This document shows, one piece after another, positions 60,445-64,000 of a DNA stretch of 64,000 nt. Position 1 is the first letter of the stretch, and each line of letters opens with the position of its first letter. The position numbers were made by a program, and so were the translations under genes. The notes beneath the pieces were generated by a model. That model was not told where the DNA came from. It did no database searches and was given only the letters and a program-made list of their open reading frames with translations. The stretch comes from Aneurinibacillus aneurinilyticus ATCC 12856 (GTDB lineage: Bacteria > Bacillota > Bacilli > Aneurinibacillales > Aneurinibacillaceae): the NCBI RefSeq assembly GCF_000466385.1, contig NZ_KE952847.1, positions 1 to 64,000 on the forward strand. Reading direction: 5' to 3'.

Positions 60445-62952
60445 ATGAGAGATATATTATTTCCTTTTCAGGAAACAGCCCTTGGTGAACTGCATTCTGC
60501 AATTAAGGATGCTCATGCAGTATGGCGTGAAAATAAGCCTCAGATAATCTCGTTTTCCGCACCAACTGGTTCGGGAAAAACTATTATTATGACGACTCTT
60601 TTTGAAGAAATACTCTATGGTAATGAGGACAACATTGGAGATCCAGATTCAGTATTTGTTTGGCTTTCCGATTCACCAGAACTTAACGAGCAAACACGCT
60701 TAAAAATTGAAAGCAAATCAGATAAAATCCCTGTTAGGGACTTGGTAACTATTGATTCAAACTTTAGTGCCGAGTATTTCGAAGGTGGTCACGTTTATTT
60801 TCTAAATACACAAAAACTCGGTTCTGATAAGCTACTGACTTCATCATCTGATAAGCGGCAGTATTCCATATGGGAAACCCTTACTAATACTGCTAAACGG
60901 ATTCCTAAAAAGTTTTATGTGGTGATAGATGAAGCACATAGGGGAACTTATACATCTGTGCAAGCAGAAAATAAGGCGCAATCTATCATGCAAAAATTCA
61001 TTAAGGGTAGTGAAGATGACGGTCTTTGCGTCATGCCTTTAATTATAGGTGTGACTGCAACTCCTCAGAGATTTGATAACTTAATTGCCGGAACGACTTC
61101 AACGGTTCAAAAAGTCATCGTCCCTCCTGAGCAGGTTCGTGAGTCAGGTCTTTTGAAAGATAGAATTATTATTCACTATCCAGATATTCAATTTAATGCT
61201 GATATGACCATGTTTAAAGGGGCAATTGATAATTGGCGCAAAAAATGCACTCATTGGAAGACTTACTGTGAGCGCGAAGATGAAAAAATGATAAACCCTA
61301 TTCTTGTTATTCAAGTTGATGATGGGAATGATCGTATAGCAACCCAAACCGATTTGGGGGCTTGCATCGATTTACTAGAAGAATCGCTGGGACGCAAATT
61401 ACAGCCTGGAGAAGCAGTACATACTTTTAATGACCATGGCACACTTAAAGTACGTGATGTTGAAATTCAGCAAATTGAAGCATCCCGAATTCAAGAAGAA
61501 GAAAATGTGCTGATTGTGTTTTTCAAAATGAATCTTTCCACAGGTTGGGACTGCCCGCGAGCTGAAACGATGATGTCATTCCGCAGTGCCCAAGACTATA
61601 CTTATATTGCTCAGTTGCTAGGACGTATGATACGTACACCTTTGGCAAGACGGATTTCTTCTGATGCTGAGCTTAATAGTGTCAGCCTATTTCTTCCATA
61701 CTTTGATGAAGAAACAGTGAAGAATGTAGTTAATGCCCTGCGTGACAGTGAGGCTGCTATGCCTACCGAAACAGGCACTAGTAAAGAGCTTGTTACACTT
61801 GGACGAAACCTTGCCTATTCCGATGTATTTGAGGCAATGGATAACCTCATAACTTATCGGATAGATTCATCTCGAAAGCAGGCACCACTTAAATTATTAA
61901 TACAGCTTTCACGTGCACTGACGATGGATGGTATTGACTTAGGGGCGCAGAAAGCTGTTAAAAATGCTGTTTTATCAAAAATGGATGGTGAGATTTCACG
62001 GATAAAAGAAAGTGGAGACTTTGACACTCGAGGGGCTTCAATTACTGGTTTTGCTCTCGGTACACTGATATTTGAATACGGAGACAATGCCTACTCCTTT
62101 GATGAAGAAACACAGACAATGACCATGTCCGATTTTGATATTTCCCGACATTTTGAGCAAGCTGGAAAGTTGTTGGGAGAGGGTTTACACAAGGAATATT
62201 GGATTCGTCATAGTACCCGAGACCATATTGATGTAAAAAAAGAAATCATCATTCTTACACATGATACTGATGCAATGGAAAGGATTAATGACTATGCTGA
62301 AGAAGAATTCATAACACTGTACGAAAACAACAAGCGATCCATTGCTAGACTTAGCGAGGCACGAAAGAATGTCTATGAAAGATTAACTAATGCTTCTGTA
62401 CAACCGATATCTGTACCATGGATGTTACCAGATTCTATTGATTTTTCTAAACCAGATAATAGCAGTAAATTTGAGCAGCATCTTTATTGTTTAGAGGACG
62501 GCACATTTGAAACATCACTGAATCCATGGGAAAGCGGAGTTGTTACAGAAGAGCTTAACAATGGTGCTGTATGCTGGTTACGTAATCTTGACCGCAAAAA
62601 GTGGTCACTAGAAATCCCTTACGAAGTCAGCGGTGTCACCACTCCTATGTTCCCGGATTTAGTTATTGTTAGATCTGATGCACAAGGTTATGTTTTTGAT
62701 ATTTTAGAACCACACGATCCTAGCCGAAAAGACAATTATCCTAAGGCAGTGGGTTTAGCAAAATTCGCAGAGAAGCATTGGGATATATTTGGCAGGATTC
62801 AGCTCATTCGACTTAAAAAAGGTGTAGATGGTCGTGAACATTTCTATCGACTAGATATGGGAAAAACAACGATTAGGAATAAAGTTCGTGGCATAACATC
62901 AAACGAGGAACTGGATAGAATTTTCGATACAGATGCTGTACGAGAAGATTAA
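60445..62952 (+). CDS. res: Type III-like restriction helicase (Res)
   Basis: The 835-residue protein has SF2 helicase motifs: SAPTGSGKTIIMTTLFEE (Walker A, near residue 40), VVIDEAHRGTYT (DEAH, near 163), GVTATPQRFDN, FFKMNLSTGWDCPRAETMMS (V) and QLLGRMIRTPLARR (VI). The C-terminal region has P737-D738 and D752-I-L-E755-P-H757, where a nuclease would show E-x-K. Res subunits translocate on DNA and cut when two complexes meet. AGCAGGAGGGATTC precedes the ATG, which follows the mod stop. Confidence 0.9.
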   Translation: MRDILFPFQETALGELHSAIKDAHAVWRENKPQIISFSAPTGSGKTIIMTTLFEEILYGNEDNIGDPDSVFVWLSDSPELNEQTRLKIESKSDKIPVRDLVTIDSNFSAEYFEGGHVYFLNTQKLGSDKLLTSSSDKRQYSIWETLTNTAKRIPKKFYVVIDEAHRGTYTSVQAENKAQSIMQKFIKGSEDDGLCVMPLIIGVTATPQRFDNLIAGTTSTVQKVIVPPEQVRESGLLKDRIIIHYPDIQFNADMTMFKGAIDNWRKKCTHWKTYCEREDEKMINPILVIQVDDGNDRIATQTDLGACIDLLEESLGRKLQPGEAVHTFNDHGTLKVRDVEIQQIEASRIQEEENVLIVFFKMNLSTGWDCPRAETMMSFRSAQDYTYIAQLLGRMIRTPLARRISSDAELNSVSLFLPYFDEETVKNVVNALRDSEAAMPTETGTSKELVTLGRNLAYSDVFEAMDNLITYRIDSSRKQAPLKLLIQLSRALTMDGIDLGAQKAVKNAVLSKMDGEISRIKESGDFDTRGASITGFALGTLIFEYGDNAYSFDEETQTMTMSDFDISRHFEQAGKLLGEGLHKEYWIRHSTRDHIDVKKEIIILTHDTDAMERINDYAEEEFITLYENNKRSIARLSEARKNVYERLTNASVQPISVPWMLPDSIDFSKPDNSSKFEQHLYCLEDGTFETSLNPWESGVVTEELNNGAVCWLRNLDRKKWSLEIPYEVSGVTTPMFPDLVIVRSDAQGYVFDILEPHDPSRKDNYPKAVGLAKFAEKHWDIFGRIQLIRLKKGVDGREHFYRLDMGKTTIRNKVRGITSNEELDRIFDTDAVRED

Positions 62953-62955
62953 ATA

Positions 62956-63035
62956 ATACATCTATACTGTCTCCTCAACCCCAATAAAAAATCTAATCTA
63001 TCAACTCGACCCTATCGTTTTCAGGGTAGTTGATA
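62956..63035. repeat. Right-end signature and hairpin at the prophage right end
   Basis: 62956-63015 repeats 10570-10630. Overlapping its end, TATCAACT (62999-63006) pairs with AGTTGATA (63028-63035), and ACCCT (63009-63013) pairs with AGGGT (63023-63027). The hairpin is immediately followed by the motif GATATGTTTCC. Beyond it GGTTTCC (around 63060) and GGAAACC (around 63117) form another inverted pair, which could serve as a terminator for the methyltransferase gene on the minus strand. Confidence 0.65.
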
Positions 63036-63149
63036 TGTTTCCTCAAAGAATAAAAATGAGGGTTTCCCGACTTTAACATCCTCGGCAAAGTAGCCGTGAG
63101 CAAAGTTCAATGTCAGGAAACCCTTTATTTATCAGTGCTTTGAATAGCC

Positions 63150-64000
63150 TTATTTCTCCACCCGTGACATCAAGACAACACACTCCACATGTGACGTATG
63201 CGGGAACATATCCACCGGCTGCATCCACTCCAGCCGGTACTCCTTCAGCAAATACGCCACATCACGGGCCAGAGTAGAAGGATTACACGACACATACACG
63301 AACCGCTGTGGCTTCGCCTTCAGAACCGTATCCAGCAGCGCCTTATCACACCCGACACGCGGCGGGTCTACCACGATCACGTCTGGTCGATCGCCCTGCT
63401 TCACCCATTTTGGCAATAGCTCCTCCGCCTTGCCGACATAAAATTCCGCGTTCGCAATCCCGCTTTTCTCCGCATTTCGCCTAGCATCTTCAATCGCTTC
63501 CGGTATCACTTCAATCCCCCGCACCCGCTTCGCGTCCGGGGCAAGCCAAAGCGAGATCGTGCCTACGCCGCAGTACGCATCCACAACGAGTTCCTTCCCG
63601 GTCAAACCGGCCGCTTCTCTCGCTGAATTGTATAGCTTAAGCGTCTGGGCCGGGTTCAACTGAAAGAATGCGCGCGGCGACAGCGAGAATTTCACATCAC
63701 CCAGCGATTCGTCAATTGTCTCCTTGCCCCATAAAGTCTCCGTTTTATCGCCAAAAATAAGCGACGTTTTTTGCTTATTAATGTTCTGATTGATGCTGGT
63801 CAGCTTCGGCAGACGCATACGCAGCTCAGTAATTATTTCTTTTTTACGCGGTAGCTTCTCTTCTGCTGTTACGAGAATAAGCTGCTGCTCGCCGGTTTCA
63901 AAGCCAACACGCGCAATAATCGTCCGGATAACTCCGGTTCGCTTGCGCTCGTTATATACTGGAATCGACAGCATCTCCAGCACTTCCCGTGCCGCCGCGA
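63150..64000 (-). CDS. rlmCD: 23S rRNA (uracil-C5)-methyltransferase RlmCD/RumA family, C-terminal part
   Basis: The gene is cut by the window edge; the last 283 codons are present. It shows [40 protein letters not shown] (SAM-binding), [20 protein letters not shown] (DPPR), and [20 protein letters not shown] with the catalytic Cys in SCNPSTL. The end is [21 protein letters not shown]. The enzyme methylates uracils in 23S rRNA using SAM. It is richer in G+C than the phage DNA. The gene end contains the att core (63165-63191), so its final codons come from the element. Confidence 0.93.
   Translation of the reverse strand, partial: AAAREVLEMLSIPVYNERKRTGVIRTIIARVGFETGEQQLILVTAEEKLPRKKEIITELRMRLPKLTSINQNINKQKTSLIFGDKTETLWGKETIDESLGDVKFSLSPRAFFQLNPAQTLKLYNSAREAAGLTGKELVVDAYCGVGTISLWLAPDAKRVRGIEVIPEAIEDARRNAEKSGIANAEFYVGKAEELLPKWVKQGDRPDVIVVDPPRVGCDKALLDTVLKAKPQRFVYVSCNPSTLARDVAYLLKEYRLEWMQPVDMFPHTSHVECVVLMSRVEK
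63165..63191 (-). repeat. att-like direct repeat within rlmCD, right boundary of the prophage
   Basis: Identical over 27 bases to 10753-10779. It encodes HVECVVLMS of the methyltransferase. The gene runs through it intact to a stop at 63150. The native motif GGATATGTTCCC lies just upstream in the gene (63202-63213), matching motifs in the element's left end. Confidence 0.8.

Noticed and set aside
1-64000. tRNA or rRNA genes
   Set aside because: I found no tRNA-like cloverleaf or rRNA-like sequence. Integration is into a protein gene, not a tRNA.

Overview
The window reads as a stretch of a low-GC Gram-positive (Bacillota, probably Bacillales) chromosome dominated by mobile DNA. Strong GGAGG-type ribosome binding sites, compact minus-strand phage operons and the Firmicute type of every phage family point that way. 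The only ordinary chromosomal gene is the 3' part of an RlmCD/RumA-type 23S rRNA uracil-C5 methyltransferase at the right edge. It is clearly richer in G+C than everything to its left. I cannot name the genus.

The layout is best understood as serial insertion at the 3' end of that methyltransferase gene. Its last codons (HVECVVLMS...) recur three times on the minus strand: in the intact gene (63165-63191), as a 27-base exact copy at 10753-10779, and as a protein-level copy (HVETVCLMSRK, stop) at 6683-6711. Each copy ends an island. A 97-100 base left-end sequence is repeated at 374-470 and 10779-10878. A 60-base right-end signature is repeated at 10570-10630 and 62956-63015, with a weaker version at 6510-6627.

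Region 1 (1-6700): a truncated DDE transposase, then a minus-strand operon (XRE regulator, two proteins of unknown function, a DUF6508 protein, a PD-(D/E)XK nuclease-like protein, a small protein, a split HNH protein), then a frameshifted type I restriction HsdR remnant and a GIY-YIG/DUF4357 protein on the plus strand. Region 2 (6700-10780): one large UPF1-like SF1 helicase with a long coiled coil, followed by about 1 kb of non-coding DNA and element ends.

Region 3 (10780-63190) is a roughly 52 kb prophage of the HK97-capsid, long-tailed siphovirus type. From the left it carries an accessory block (EEP nuclease, HEPN/Abi-like protein, unknown, HNH, ribbon-helix-helix protein), a three-gene serine recombinase cassette, lysis and baseplate genes, tail, head and packaging genes, a SAM synthetase paired with a DNA methyltransferase, late-control signals, replication genes (VRR-NUC, SNF2 helicase, VapE primase-helicase, family A DNA polymerase, DUF2815, DUF2800), and a sigma-like regulator. 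A plus-strand cargo operon closes it: XRE regulator, a three-gene ABC-three-component (ABC-3C) system and a type III-like Mod/Res pair.

Signals of most interest are: the tandem rlmCD 3'-end copies with their shared end sequences; three copies of a promoter-like motif with an exact 17-base spacer in front of three prophage operons; four 10-base phased repeats and a terminator in the late leader; a classic A AAA AAC frameshift site in the tail chaperone gene; and the ABC-3C plus type III operon, whose Res protein has E-P-H where a nuclease E-x-K would be expected.
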